The notes under the pieces were generated by a model, which worked only from the letters and a program-made list of their open reading frames with translations, made no database searches and was not told the DNA's origin. Shown in pieces: positions 1 through 9,829 of a stretch of 64,000 nt of DNA. This stretch comes from CAVXWV01 sp963695415 (GTDB taxonomy: Bacteria; Chloroflexota; Anaerolineae; Anaerolineales; UBA4823). The DNA is taken from NCBI GenBank assembly GCA_963695415.1, contig CAVOGL010000004.1, positions 124,001-188,000 of the forward strand. The letters are read 5' to 3'. Position 1 is the first letter of the stretch; every line of letters starts with the position of its first letter. The position numbers and the translations under genes were made by a program.

Positions 1-372
1 ATTTGCCAGGTTTGCCTGTGATACTTCTAAATCTATGCGGGCTTGCTCAAGCTGATTAAGTAAATCATCCACCTGCAATTCTGCTAACAAATCACCTTCT
101 TTAAAGGATTCACCTTCCCTCACCAGAACTCGGGTTATGAATCCTGATGTTCGGAAGAAAAGATCATCCTGTTTGGATGGAACAATCTGTCCAATCAGAC
201 GTTGTTCTTCGATGATCGGACCCCGTTCTACTGTGAATATTGCACTGTCGTAATTTACCAGCGGGGGAATTGGGGTAGGGGTTTGGGCACTGGTGTCTTC
301 CGAATCACATGATGCCAGAAAAGAAGCACCCAATATCAATAATAATAAGATGACTATTTTCCTGAAAAGCAT
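1..372 (-). CDS. HlyD/MacA-type efflux adaptor lipoprotein, N-terminal part (runs off left edge)
   Basis: An open frame starts with ATG at 372 and is still open at base 1, giving 124 visible codons. Residues 1-22 form a lipoprotein signal: Arg4-Lys5, a Leu/Ile-rich core and the lipobox L-A-S-C with Cys22 as the lipidation site. A Thr/Pro-rich linker follows. The next part has the layout of a membrane-fusion adaptor: a short strand (TVERGPI), then a half barrel-sandwich segment (VREGESFKEGDLLAEL), then the start of an Ala/Leu/Gln-rich coiled coil. Adaptors of this family link an inner-membrane RND or ABC pump to the envelope. The pump and the C-terminal part lie outside the window. The family call rests on fold-like patterns only, so the substrate is unknown. 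Confidence 0.72.
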   Translation of the reverse strand, partial: MLFRKIVILLLLILGASFLASCDSEDTSAQTPTPIPPLVNYDSAIFTVERGPIIEEQRLIGQIVPSKQDDLFFRTSGFITRVLVREGESFKEGDLLAELQVDDLLNQLEQARIDLEVSQANLAN

Positions 373-536
373 TAATTTATGATCCTTTTTTTATAAACTT
401 TTCTTTTATTACGTTGGATTATTGAAAATTTTAATCAAGTATTTGGAAGATTCTACCATCAGGAGGAGGTGGAAATATAAATACATAGTTAATTTACTTA
501 ACGAAATCCTTAATAGAGTGGACGATTAAACCATGG

Positions 537-935
537 TCAGCGGAATATGAATGTGACCAGGGCACCAAATACCATACACGCCAGACCAATAAACCAGATT
601 TGAGCGCCTATGTTGTACCGGCTTTCAACCTCTTCTTTCGAACCGGGAAGCAGGTTCAAGCTTTTCTTCACCAAATCTGGATTTCGGTTTCCTCCAAAGA
701 ATATTTCCATGCCACGAGTGGTGATCATCTGGGCGAAAATGACAATTGTACCCATTGCCATGAAACCAATCCCAGTTAGAAACAACCGGTCGCTGTATGC
801 CAGGGAAGAAAAAGGTCCCCAAAAAATGAAAGACAATCCCACTATCACGGAGGTGACAAATGCAGGTAATAACACCTTCATGAGGATGTAAATGGTTGTC
901 GATTTGAGTAAAACTTTTGTATTTTCTCCTGTCAT
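537..935 (-). CDS. Small integral membrane protein, unknown function
   Basis: I do not recognise this 132-residue protein. The frame extends further upstream, but ATG at 935 (MTGENTKV) is the best start: the upstream residues are Arg/Trp-rich and overlap the preceding gene, whose stop is at 946. Three hydrophobic stretches are visible, at about residues 18-42, 50-72 and 110-131, separated by a charged loop containing a GGNRNPDLVKKSL segment. This suggests an inner-membrane protein. It lies 10 bases behind the radical SAM gene on the same strand and is probably co-transcribed with it. No catalytic motif was seen. Confidence 0.6.
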   Translation of the reverse strand: MTGENTKVLLKSTTIYILMKVLLPAFVTSVIVGLSFIFWGPFSSLAYSDRLFLTGIGFMAMGTIVIFAQMITTRGMEIFFGGNRNPDLVKKSLNLLPGSKEEVESRYNIGAQIWFIGLACMVFGALVTFIFR

Positions 936-945
936 CTGTGTTATC

Positions 946-2541
946 CTACCAGCTCGGTGGGATAGGCCACCAACTCTCTTCTTTGCCAGTTCGCTCCATA
1001 TCCCAGTAGTCTGCCATCTTTTCCAGATCACGCATGCTTGCATCTACCAGTTCAAACCCTCGGTGTGTCCCATTTCGGGATGCCGGTGATTTCTCGCCGG
1101 TATTTTGACAGTATTCGTAATAATCCTTGAAAGATTTCATGCTGGATTCAACTCCGTACCTTTCTGCACGCACATTCATCGGTGAAAGTGGATCGATGGT
1201 ATGGACGGAATTTAATATTTTAAGCAATCTATTCGGATAAATATAAAATACTTCTTTGGCGAGTTCTATCGTCTCAGCGAAGGTGCTGTTTGTCTCTCCC
1301 GGCAAGTTTAAAGAAAAGTACACGATCAAGTATGAATCATGCTGACGCAGCAGGTCGATCATCTCGAAGAATTGTTCATTCGAAAAATGCTTTCCATTCA
1401 ACCGTCGGACACGTTCATTCCCGGAAAGGGGGCTGAGTGTGAGACAAGAAAATTCCTTTATACAATTTGCCATGAACGTATCGATGAATTCCCTTGTTGG
1501 CATCTGAAAACACTCATTGTACAAACCGATCCTGACTTTTCGCCGTTGTAGTTCCGAAAAAAATCGTCCCCAATAATCCTCTCCTAATTCGGCGATGTCA
1601 TATGCCAGGGCAGCCTGGTGGTAGCCTTGAGCGACCATTTTTTGGAGCTCATCCACCACAACTTCAGGAGACCGAGGCACAATGCCCATCCTGTTTGCCA
1701 GTAATTTATGTGAACTCTTAGCGCCTCCACAATAGGCGCACTCATACCGGCAGCCACGAGCAGTGGTTAGCCAACGCCCTCTGAATGGATTGGAATGTAA
1801 AGCTGCCCTCGCTTTTGGGAGATCGGTAACCAGGAATTCATGGATACCATATTCAATGTGATGATCCAGGAAGCTCAAATCAAGGTAATCCAATTCATCA
1901 AGATCCTGGGTTGTGGCAGTATATCCGATAGGATTTTCTACAATTACCCCATCCATTCGGAAGCTTAAATTAGCGATTTGAGCGAGTTTGGTGGATAAAT
2001 TCTCGTTTACTTCGGATGAAAGAATGGTTTGGACCAATTGAAGAAGAGGTTTTTCCGCATCCCCACGGACGATTACGTCCACAGCTGGAGAAAATTCCAG
2101 GATTTCTCTCGAAAATCCTGACGCACTCAACCCTCCCAGGATGACCCAGGAATCAGAATGAATTTGTTTGATCATTCGAGCTGTATCGATTGCACCAAAA
2201 CAATGCTCATACCAATGTAAGTCGAGTAAGAATATCCTGGCACCTGTCAGTTTACTAAGCCATTCCTTCAGATCAAAAGCTGGGTTTAGTTCCACTTCAA
2301 GACTGTGGTCAATTCCTCTTACAGAGATTTTGTTTTTGCGTAATACGTTTACCACTGCCGGTAAACCCACGGGTATTAGCCCGTAATCTCGCCCAAGGTT
2401 CGTATCCGGATGAAAGCCAATGCCTTGTTTTGTCGGGTGAATATAGATGACGTCTGGGTTCTTAGAATAAGATTTCGTAAAATGGATTGGACGCGTAGAT
2501 GTTGATATTTTCTTTTTGGTCTTCTTCCTTGACGGTGACAT
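946..2541 (-). CDS. B12-binding-type radical SAM protein
   Basis: This 531-residue protein has the two-domain layout of cobalamin-dependent radical SAM enzymes. Residues about 45-170 resemble a B12-binding domain, with VILGGLSASG and VRGDAEKPL matching the usual GG-S/G and G-E-x-E-like segments. The radical SAM core starts near residue 255 and carries the cluster motif C264-x3-C268-x2-C271 (GCRYECAYCGG). Such proteins perform methylations or rearrangements on many substrates, so no reaction can be assigned. The N-terminus is Lys/Ser/Thr-rich. The gene is separated from the ABC transporter operon by a perfect 38-bp palindrome, which suggests its own transcription unit together with the small membrane protein downstream. 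Confidence 0.8.
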   Translation of the reverse strand: MSPSRKKTKKKISTSTRPIHFTKSYSKNPDVIYIHPTKQGIGFHPDTNLGRDYGLIPVGLPAVVNVLRKNKISVRGIDHSLEVELNPAFDLKEWLSKLTGARIFLLDLHWYEHCFGAIDTARMIKQIHSDSWVILGGLSASGFSREILEFSPAVDVIVRGDAEKPLLQLVQTILSSEVNENLSTKLAQIANLSFRMDGVIVENPIGYTATTQDLDELDYLDLSFLDHHIEYGIHEFLVTDLPKARAALHSNPFRGRWLTTARGCRYECAYCGGAKSSHKLLANRMGIVPRSPEVVVDELQKMVAQGYHQAALAYDIAELGEDYWGRFFSELQRRKVRIGLYNECFQMPTREFIDTFMANCIKEFSCLTLSPLSGNERVRRLNGKHFSNEQFFEMIDLLRQHDSYLIVYFSLNLPGETNSTFAETIELAKEVFYIYPNRLLKILNSVHTIDPLSPMNVRAERYGVESSMKSFKDYYEYCQNTGEKSPASRNGTHRGFELVDASMRDLEKMADYWDMERTGKEESWWPIPPSW

Positions 2542-2582
2542 TTCTACCTCTAAATAACGAGCCGTGATACGCCGAAGATCAA

Positions 2583-2620
2583 TAAAGGTGGCGGAGTATA
2601 ATTATACTCCGCCACCTTTA
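2583..2620. terminator. Perfect 38-bp palindrome, probable bidirectional terminator
   Basis: Bases 2583-2620 form a perfect inverted repeat of two 19-base arms, with TAAAGGTGGCGGAG at the outer end of each arm. It follows the stop of the ABC transporter ATPase gene (2644) on the minus strand and is followed there by TTTATTG, as in a Rho-independent terminator. It separates the transporter operon from the radical SAM gene starting at 2541. Confidence 0.75.
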
Positions 2621-2643
2621 GGTTTAAATAAAATGCTGCGGCT

Positions 2644-3675
2644 TTACGAGGAAACAGTGATTGTGTCCCTGGTTTCCTGGAACAAATCCCCAATGTCATT
2701 GTTTTCGAGAACGGGATGATCCTGGTATAAAAAGCATGCTGCCACATCCCCTCCATTTGTTCGGAACAATGGTGGTCGGCTTTGTGTGCAGGGTTCGAAA
2801 ACTTTGGGACAGCGATTGGCGAACTTGCAGCCAGTATGCCGTTCAACGGTACGACCTTTCTGCGCACCTTCTGCTGCCTCGCCCCAGCGAGTATCCGGAT
2901 CGGGCCAGGGGATCGAATTAACCAAGAGCTGGGTATAAGGATGTTTGGGTTCACGAATAATATATTCGACATGACCTGCCTCCATGACCGATCCATGGTA
3001 CATAACCATGATGAAGTCACTGACATGGTATGCAGTCGTGAGGTCGTGAGTAATATATAAGATCGGGATACCCAGATCAATATTTAGCTCGTGGATCTCT
3101 TTCAGGATCGTAGCGCGGAGGGAAGCATCGACCATTGAAACGGGTTCATCAGCAATGAGCAGCTTGGGCTGCAGTACCAGAGCCCTGGCAACGGCGATAC
3201 GCTGGCGTTGTCCACCACTTAACTGGTGCGGGTATCGTCCCAACGTCTCTTCCGGTCGCAAACCAACTCTTCGCAGCGCGGCATCCATTAATTCATACGC
3301 TTCATTCTTATTCTTGGCTAACTTAAAATTCTTGATGGGTATAGAGAGTAAGTTATCTACCTTATAGAAAGGATTGTAGACGGCAAAAGGATCTTGAAAG
3401 ATTGCCTGAACATTTCGACGAAAAAAATTCATCTCCTCCTTGCTCTGTTTCCAAATATTCTTACCCTCGAACAGAATTTCACCGATGGTGGGTTCGTAGA
3501 ATCCCAGGATTAACATCATCAAAGTGGTTTTCCCGCTACCACTTTCACCCGCAACCGTGATGGTGTGCGGAAAATGCTGCTCAAGTGTCATGGTAAGGCT
3601 GTCAAGAGCTACCGTTGGATTGGACTTCTTTCCGAAAATTTTAGAGACGGCGTTGAGTTTTATCAGGTCTGCCAT
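2644..3675 (-). CDS. dppF: Peptide/oligosaccharide ABC importer ATPase (DppF/OppF type)
   Basis: This is a 343-residue ATPase of the Dpp/Opp class. Walker A is GESGSGKTT near residue 43, the signature is LSGGQRQRIAVARAL near residue 152, and Walker B is LLIADEP followed by the H-loop (YITHD). The C-terminus has the oligopeptide-transporter extension with CKFANRCP, which in the family can bind an iron-sulfur cluster. It is the last gene of a minus-strand operon: binding protein, permease B, permease C, DppD-like ATPase, then this gene, two bases behind DppD. In Chloroflexota these importers often carry oligosaccharides rather than peptides, and the neighbouring sugar genes favour that here; this is inference. 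Confidence 0.9.
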   Translation of the reverse strand: MADLIKLNAVSKIFGKKSNPTVALDSLTMTLEQHFPHTITVAGESGSGKTTLMMLILGFYEPTIGEILFEGKNIWKQSKEEMNFFRRNVQAIFQDPFAVYNPFYKVDNLLSIPIKNFKLAKNKNEAYELMDAALRRVGLRPEETLGRYPHQLSGGQRQRIAVARALVLQPKLLIADEPVSMVDASLRATILKEIHELNIDLGIPILYITHDLTTAYHVSDFIMVMYHGSVMEAGHVEYIIREPKHPYTQLLVNSIPWPDPDTRWGEAAEGAQKGRTVERHTGCKFANRCPKVFEPCTQSRPPLFRTNGGDVAACFLYQDHPVLENNDIGDLFQETRDTITVSS

Positions 3676-3677
3676 GG

Positions 3678-4671
3678 TTATCCTGCTCCATTGTAGAGGT
3701 GGCAGGCAACAAACCTGCCGGGTTTCAGCTCCCGGAGGGGTGGCGCTTCAACCGGGCAAATATCTTCCATCACTTTCGGGCACCTTGCACTGAATAAACA
3801 ACCAGGAGGTGGGTTAATGACCGAGGGTGGGATTCCTGGGATTCCCTGGAATACACCCCGCTGCCCCAGGACAGGAAGTGAATCAATCAACGCCTGTGTG
3901 TAGGGATGGAGTGGTTCTTCGAACATACCGCGCACATCGCCAATTTCTGCCAGTTTGCCGGCATACATAACGGCTAAGCGGTCCACAGCCTGTGCCATGA
4001 GACCCATGTCATGACCGATCAGGATCATCGAAAGATCCAGGTCGTTTACCAGACCGGTGATGGTTTCCATAACCTGGCGTTGAATGACCACATCGAGGGC
4101 GCTGGTGGGTTCGTCGGCAATCAAGAATTTGGGACCCATTGAGATGGCAACAGCCACACAAACACGCTGTTTCATACCGCCACTCAATTCATGGGGATAC
4201 ATTTTCCCAACTTTTATATTGAGTTCTACGAGATCGAGAAGTTCAGCCACCCGTTTCTGCTTTTCATCTCTGGATAGGTCAAGTCCATGGTCCGCCATGG
4301 CATCAAGGATTTGATTCTCGATACGCATCACCGGGTTCAGGATGTTCATTGCACCTTGTGGGATCATAGAAACGCGAGTTAATCTCGACTGCCGCATCTC
4401 TTCAGGCGGTCAATTTCAACAGGTCAGTACCATCCAGAACTATTTCACCATTGATCGTTCCTGGCGGTCGGATCATACGCATGATGGAGAGGGCAACGGT
4501 CGACTTGCCAGAACCAGATTCCCCCACCAGCCCCATCTTAACACCGGGATCGATCGAGAATGTAAGCCCGTCAACAGCTTTAACTGTTCCAGCGCTAACG
4601 TAGAAATAGGTACGCAGATCCTTGATTTCGAGGATTGGTTTTTTGTCGGTTGAAATGAGATCTACCATCAT
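3678..4671 (-). CDS. dppD: Peptide/oligosaccharide ABC importer ATPase (DppD/OppD type), frameshifted
   Basis: Two abutting frames together make one DppD-type ATPase. The first, from ATG at 4671, carries the N-terminus and Walker A (GESGSGKST). The second, entering near 4397, carries the Q-loop region (MIPQGAMN), the signature (LSGGMKQRVCVA), Walker B (LIADEPTSALD) and the C-terminal CLFSARCP motif. The break lies at about 4402-4404, where GCC-TGA-AGAG would read GCC-GAA-GAG (A-E-E-M-R-Q) if one base were absent. It is therefore a single-base insertion relative to the ancestral frame. All key motifs are intact on either side, so the lesion is either very recent or a sequencing error. ATPase pairing with DppF is standard for this importer class. 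Confidence 0.85.
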
Positions 4672-5522
4672 TACACCTTCGTCCGTGAGCGTGGGTTGGC
4701 GATCTCATCCAGCCCAATAGATGTTAATACGAGTGAGGTCAGTGTCATGACGATTACTACGATAGGTGCAATGATCCACCACCACAAACCTAAAAGGAAA
4801 CCCGAATAATATTGGACATAGAAAAGGGTCATCCCCATGGTGGGCTCTCTCCGGCTGCCGATTCCCAATGCTTCCAAACCCAAGGAAGCCATTATCCCGC
4901 CGTAAACTGCCTGGGATAAGCTCATCACCAGGAAAGGCAGCAGGTTAGGAACCAGCTCCTTCATGATGATTTCGAAGGTTTTCATCCCGGAAAGTTTCGC
5001 CATCATCACGAATGGTCGCTCACGCATTGAGAGTACCTGCGCGCGGATAGCCCGTGCCGGTCCGGGCCAGGAAACTAATGCGACGATCAAACCCATCGAT
5101 GTCACTCCAAGAGTGACCCCTTTTAAGGTTGTTGCCACAAGGATTAGAATCAGGAAGCCTGGGATGGTCATATAGATATCGATGATCGAGGTGATGACCG
5201 TATCCAGAGTGCCGCCTACATAACCGGCAACAAATCCAAGGACGACACCAAAGCCAAGACCGATCGCACCGGCGATCGCGCCGATGATCAAGGTTTTACC
5301 GGTACCCACGACCATCATGGTAAATAAATCACGACCCTGAGCTTCCGTGCCAAACAGGTGCTCTCGGCTGGGAGGCTGATTGATGGATGTGGTTTGTGCA
5401 TAAGCATCGTTGGGATCGATAAAAAGGCGCCCTACGGTGGCAAATAACAACAGGATGACAAAAAGGCTCACCCCGATCCCTAAAGCTGGATTTCGTTTGA
5501 GGTAATCCAATATTCCTTTCAT
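4671..5522 (-). CDS. dppC: ABC importer permease (DppC/OppC type)
   Basis: This 283-residue permease has an N-terminal membrane segment at about residues 14-33, a short periplasmic region with the HLFGTEAQGRDLFT motif typical of DppC/OppC, and then the binding-protein-dependent transport domain with about five more membrane helices. The EAA-type loop that contacts the ATPases is visible around residues 165-195 (REPTMGMTLF and neighbours follow it). Its stop overlaps the ATPase start by one base, and it begins four bases after permease B, so the operon is tightly coupled. The partner permease is at 5527-6543. The transported substrate is not evident from the permease itself. Confidence 0.88.
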   Translation of the reverse strand: MKGILDYLKRNPALGIGVSLFVILLLFATVGRLFIDPNDAYAQTTSINQPPSREHLFGTEAQGRDLFTMMVVGTGKTLIIGAIAGAIGLGFGVVLGFVAGYVGGTLDTVITSIIDIYMTIPGFLILILVATTLKGVTLGVTSMGLIVALVSWPGPARAIRAQVLSMRERPFVMMAKLSGMKTFEIIMKELVPNLLPFLVMSLSQAVYGGIMASLGLEALGIGSRREPTMGMTLFYVQYYSGFLLGLWWWIIAPIVVIVMTLTSLVLTSIGLDEIANPRSRTKV

Positions 5523-5526
5523 CTCG

Positions 5527-6543
5527 TCAACCTCTCTGCCCTGAGTAGGAAATCCGGGGATCGAGTAAAGGGTAGATCATGTCCATGATGAACGTCACCA
5601 AGGCGATACTCATCACCATGATAATTACAATCCCGTATAACAGGAAATAATCGAACTGCGTGATTGCAGCTCCGAGTGTATTTCCCAGTCCGTTGTAATT
5701 GAAATACGTCTCAGCCACCGCCGCCCCAGTGATGATGAACCCCATTCGAATACCCAGGCTTGTTAACGGAGGCAGCATCGCATTGCGCATCAGGTAGCGG
5801 GTGAAGATGCGTTTGGTCTTCAATCCCTTAGCTTCTGCGAAGGTGGCATAATCTTCCCCTTCCACAGTGACCATCATCGCGCGCATTCCCAATGCCCACC
5901 CTGATGCTTCGACGATGACAATTGCCAGGATCGGTAATATGGCGTGCTTGGCATAGTCTGCAATGAATGCCGGGTTGGTCCAGTCTTCAACCATCGTCGT
6001 TGAATAAGCCTGTCCCTGGGGTAGCAACCTGGCACGGAATGCGATAAAGTAGATCAATACCAGGGCGACAAGGAATTGAGGAACGGATGAGAATACCAGC
6101 ATGGGAGGCACCAGTACATTACTTACCCATTTTGGTGTTTTATTCCAACCCAAAAAAGCGCCCAGGAAAATCCCAATAAAGAATGAGATCGCGATCGCAA
6201 CGGCGATAAAAGGCAAGGTCATTCTGCCCCTGTTCACGATGATTTCATTTACTGTACGAGGGTAATTGTTAATGGAATAACCAAAATCGAGACGCAAGAT
6301 GTTGCCCATGTAAGTCATGTACTGCTGCCAGAGTGGTTTATCCAGTCCGAACAACTGGGTATACTTGGCAATCATTGCATCAGCGTCTGCCTGTTTGCGC
6401 CCCTGGCTGGCGATTTGCATCAGCATTTGTTCTTTTATCGGATCACGACCAGAGAGTCGCGGCAGGATAAAATTGATGCTTGCTGCGGTCCAAATCACCA
6501 GGAAGAGGAAGAAAACTCGCCGGATGAAATAATTCAGGCGCAT
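5527..6543 (-). CDS. dppB: ABC importer permease (DppB/OppB type)
   Basis: This is a 338-residue DppB-type permease with six likely membrane helices: one at residues 8-28, then a periplasmic loop of about 80 residues, then five helices in the transport domain. The start matches the family pattern (MRLNYFIRRVFFLFLVIWTA). The periplasmic region holds the usual FGLDKPLWQQYMTYMGNILR-type segment. It follows the binding-protein gene at 6737-8585 but is separated from it by a 194-base gap holding a strong hairpin. The hairpin probably lowers permease expression relative to the abundant binding protein. Confidence 0.88.
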   Translation of the reverse strand: MRLNYFIRRVFFLFLVIWTAASINFILPRLSGRDPIKEQMLMQIASQGRKQADADAMIAKYTQLFGLDKPLWQQYMTYMGNILRLDFGYSINNYPRTVNEIIVNRGRMTLPFIAVAIAISFFIGIFLGAFLGWNKTPKWVSNVLVPPMLVFSSVPQFLVALVLIYFIAFRARLLPQGQAYSTTMVEDWTNPAFIADYAKHAILPILAIVIVEASGWALGMRAMMVTVEGEDYATFAEAKGLKTKRIFTRYLMRNAMLPPLTSLGIRMGFIITGAAVAETYFNYNGLGNTLGAAITQFDYFLLYGIVIIMVMSIALVTFIMDMIYPLLDPRISYSGQRG

Positions 6544-6625
6544 AGCTTTACCTCCATAAAAGATGGGATTTTATACCAATAAGTGTCTGTATACATAAGA
6601 ATGATTTGAGATGGAGTGCTTACGA

Positions 6626-6654
6626 CCAGGGGGCCTAAAACCTAGGCCCCCTGG
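6626..6654 (-). terminator. 12-bp GC-rich hairpin, probable attenuator between binding protein and permeases
   Basis: CCAGGGGGCCTA at 6626-6637 pairs perfectly with TAGGCCCCCTGG at 6643-6654 across a 5-base loop. On the minus strand it lies between the end of the solute-binding protein gene and the first permease. There is no long T-run, so it is more likely an mRNA-stabilising or partial-termination hairpin than a full terminator. Confidence 0.65.
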
Positions 6655-6736
6655 AAGTTAGTTAATGGTGTCGTGTCATCGGATTGTGCTCAAACGAAAA
6701 ATTTTCTAACAGAAAAGCACAAATCCAAATCAACGT

Positions 6737-8585
6737 TTAGGTGTTGCCGGTTGCTTTCAAACCGAGGACAACCTGCAGCATGGTCGTGTGCCAGAGAGCC
6801 GAGTTCATGTATGGGTTGGTCTCATCGGGCCAGTTGTTGAAGAACCAGTTGGACACCGGGATGCGGTGATACCATTGGACCAACGGGCAGTCAGGAAGTT
6901 CCTCGTACCAGACCTGCATACCCTCGCTGGAAGAGGTCCTTCATCTTCGGGTCATCCATGGCGGTGTTGTTCATTTCAGCTCGGACAGCGGCGAAATCTG
7001 GGTGATCCCAGCGGGTGATGTTACCCCAGGACTGTTCGCCCATGGGGGCAGCATTTGCTTCAACATAGAGCTGGAAAGTGTCATAGGGATCGATCGTGGC
7101 GCCACCGTGCCCAAATAAGAACATGGATGCACGACCATCTACCTTAGCAGCCCAGACATCCGGGGGAGCTTTGTGTTCGCACTTGAATCCTGCGGAGCGG
7201 AGCTGCTCGGCGACGATGGGGGCGATGTCACCGAAGAGCGGTACACCGGCATACAGGTCACCATCGATCGGTGTGCCGTCCTCGAACGCCCACCAGCCGT
7301 CTGCGTTCTTGCTGAAGCCGGCTTCTTCCATTAGCGCAGTGCTCTTTTCCAGATTGTATTCAAGCACATTGTATTGGTCGGTGATATCTTTAATGCTATC
7401 CATATACTCGACCAGCTTGGGATAGTGTGGGTATGGTCCATTGGTGACCGTACCGGCTCCACCCCAGCCAACCTCAACGACTTTCGCCTGGTCGAGGGCG
7501 TAGGCTACTGCCCAGCGGACCTTGGGGTTGTCGAATGGTTCTTTCTGGGTGCAGAACTGCACCGAAATGGGCCACCAGTCAACATACCCAAACGGAGGCT
7601 TGCGACCAGTCCAGGTGGTCAGGTGATCAGCCTGGACGACGGTGCTGGCGACAACCAACGGTCGCAGGTCCAGCGGGTGATCGATTTCTTTGTTGATCAA
7701 CAGCTGGGCTGCATTGGTATCGTTGGTGAACGCCTGCTGCTGGATACGCCAGGGTGCAGGATAATCTGCAACCAGACCGGTTTCGACCGCCCACCAGGTG
7801 GGGCGTAGATCGTAGTTGGTGTACTGCTCATTGGCAACACCTTGTCCGTAGGCGCTGGTGGTGACAGGATAACCTTTTTCCACGTCCCACCACATGAAGC
7901 TCGCCATTTCCTCGTCGGGTACATCCTTCCAGATGTGCTGCGGCATGAAAGCGGTGTAATCACCCAGGTCGTAGCGGAAGGTCAGGCTCTTGAAGAAAAA
8001 GCGATAGTCAGACTGGTTTAGGGTAACTTTGAGGGTCGTGTCGTCAACGGCTTCAGCTTTCTCCAGCTCTGCTACATAAACACCACCACGATTAAGTCCG
8101 GGAACTCGCTTAAGGGTTTCCATCGATCCGGCGACGTCAGCGGCTGTGAAGGCAGTGCCGTCACTCCACTTGATGCCTTTTCGGAAGACAACCGTCCACT
8201 CAGTGGCATCCTCATTCATGGTTGCACTTTCTGCCAACCAGTTGTATGTGGTGTCACCAACAGCATTGTAATATGCTGCCGGTTCCAGCAGGATGGCATT
8301 ACCGTTCTGGTGTGTGTAACCGCTGGCAAATGGGTTGACGTTCCCAGCATTGGGGGTGTTATTGTAGTAGATCAATGTGCGGTGGCGGGGAACATCGCCC
8401 AGGGGCCAATCGGTTGGGCGTTCTTCCTTGGGCATTTCAGGAGCGGTTTCTTCGCCGCCCTCTTCCGGCATGGGCTTCTCTTCTTCTGGAGCCGTTGTTG
8501 CCTGGGCGCCGCATGCGGTCAGTGCTGCTGCCGCTCCGGCTGCCAAACCCAACCGTAAAAATTCTCTACGAGTGATCTTAGACAT
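6737..8585 (-). CDS. ABC importer solute-binding lipoprotein (SBP family 5), frameshifted near C-terminus
   Basis: The first 564 codons encode a family-5 binding protein. Residues 1-26 combine a twin-arginine-like motif (TRREFLRLG) with a lipobox (LTAC), followed by a Glu/Pro/Ala linker typical of membrane-anchored binding proteins. The mature part has the family pattern of a target-binding cleft protein (KGIKWSDGTAFTAADV). The C-terminal 60 residues, including LPDCPLVQWYHRIPVSNWFF, are in another frame that joins at about 6920. There, removal of one base restores LFQRGMQVWYEELP. The lesion is a single-base insertion. The protein delivers ligand to the DppB/DppC permeases. Neighbouring sugar-catabolism genes suggest an oligosaccharide ligand; this is inference. 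Confidence 0.85.
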
Positions 8586-8998
8586 TATTCTTCTCTCCTA
8601 AATTTAATTGGTTTTGTAGGATGCTTTGTAAAACAGGATTGTGAGGATAAGTTTGTATGGATTTGGTTTTTCTCCTTTTCGCCACTGGTGGGGCATTGTG
8701 AAATTGACGGATTCATCTGCAACCCGCCTTGCTGATATTTGATCCCCCTTACGGGTTTAGATACCATGTTCTCCGGTTGGAAGTTTTCCATTAAAAAGAG
8801 TCTTCTTCATACTGGATAAGTAGGAAATTGCCAATGGAGGCAAACTTCCAAGCTCCTTTATATCATAACATTGAAATTAGCCCATATACATGAGAAGCTA
8901 AATTGTGTACTTTTGTAGCCTTTATATCCACTTGCGTGTACTTTTGTAGCCCTTTTGTCCTCAATAATACGTTTTAATGTTACTGCTTTCTGTATGGA
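8586..8998 (-). promoter_or_regulatory. 413-bp intergenic leader of the ABC importer operon with direct and inverted repeats
   Basis: No gene is seen here. A 16-bp direct repeat (GTGTACTTTTGTAGCC) occurs at 8905-8920 and 8936-8951, so the two copies are 31 bp apart, about three helical turns. A possible minus-strand -10 element (TATGAT) lies at 8862-8867, just downstream of the repeats, which fits an activator site next to a promoter. Nearer the gene, TTGGAAGTTTTCC at 8777-8789 is an inverted copy, with one mismatch, of bases 8839-8851, which could fold the 5' leader. The region upstream of the binding-protein start at 8585 has AGGAGAGAA as ribosome-binding site. Confidence 0.5.
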
Positions 8999-9817
8999 TT
9001 AAATCGGTTGACCTGGAGGGCTGAGCTGCGCGGTTATCCCGCCATCCACGTAAATGACTTGCCCAATGATGTAACCGGCTTCATCGGAAGCCAGGAATGC
9101 AACAGCTGCCCCGATTTCCAGAGGCATTCCAAATCTTTGGGCTGGTATGCGTTCGGCAATCTGCTGCATTCTAGGGTCGTCAATGGGCAGGCGGAATTCG
9201 GTGTATGTCGCCCCAGGAGCGATACAGTTCACCCTGACACCATGACGGGCAAGCTCAATACCCATCACACGCGTCATCGCATCCAACGCTCCTTTTGTGG
9301 CATCGTAAGGTAAACCTGGATAATGAGCGCGCAGCCCGCCAACCGAGCTGATGTGGATGATGCTGCCGCCACCCTGTTTTTTCATTTCAAAGGCAGACTT
9401 CTGGGACAGCACAAAAGGCGCTTTAACATTTACATTGAATTCATCTTCGAAAGAATCAGGTTTGACGTCGAAGAACGGCACCCTGCGAAGGTTGGCGGCA
9501 TTATTGACCAGGACATCGATGCGTCCAAAGGCGTTCAAAGTATCGTCTATCATCCGTTCGATATCATCATCGACACCGATATCACCCGGTGAGGCTAATG
9601 CCTCCACTCCGAGGGAGTGCAGCTCTTGAGTGACCGTCTCGACATTTGCTACATTACGTGCGTTGATGACTACCTTCATGCCCTCTTTCGCGAGTCTTAT
9701 AGCAATCCCCCTGCCAATCCCCTTCCCAGAACCGGTTACGATCGCCACTTTTCCGACCAGTTCCGGATAACGAGGGGTGATGGAGTTGAATAATGTTTGT
9801 GTATCGTTCGTGGTCAT
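8999..9817 (-). CDS. Short-chain dehydrogenase/reductase (SDR)
   Basis: This 272-residue protein is a classical SDR. The nucleotide-binding TGxxxGIG motif is TGSGKGIGRG near residue 28, NNA is at about 107-109 (VNNAANL), the catalytic Ser is in HISSVGG and the catalytic Tyr-x3-Lys is YDATK. The C-terminus (IGQVIYVDGGITAQ) is typical of sugar or polyol oxidoreductases such as gluconate 5-dehydrogenase or KduD-like enzymes. It lies 12 bases behind the large unrecognised protein on the minus strand and upstream of the importer operon. A role in uronate or aldonate oxidation is plausible from context, but SDR sequences do not allow a firm substrate call. Confidence 0.85.
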   Translation of the reverse strand: MTTNDTQTLFNSITPRYPELVGKVAIVTGSGKGIGRGIAIRLAKEGMKVVINARNVANVETVTQELHSLGVEALASPGDIGVDDDIERMIDDTLNAFGRIDVLVNNAANLRRVPFFDVKPDSFEDEFNVNVKAPFVLSQKSAFEMKKQGGGSIIHISSVGGLRAHYPGLPYDATKGALDAMTRVMGIELARHGVRVNCIAPGATYTEFRLPIDDPRMQQIAERIPAQRFGMPLEIGAAVAFLASDEAGYIIGQVIYVDGGITAQLSPPGQPI

Positions 9818-9829
9818 TGTTCGAGCCCC

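Noticed and set aside
2583..2620. 38-bp palindrome as a mobile-element end or origin
   Set aside because: It lies exactly at the end of an operon and is followed by a T-rich stretch, so a terminator explains it.
8894..8951. Possible CRISPR-like or IS-end repeat
   Set aside because: There are only two or three copies, and the element recurs once near 13 kb with promoter-like spacing; no spacers or flanking transposase were seen.
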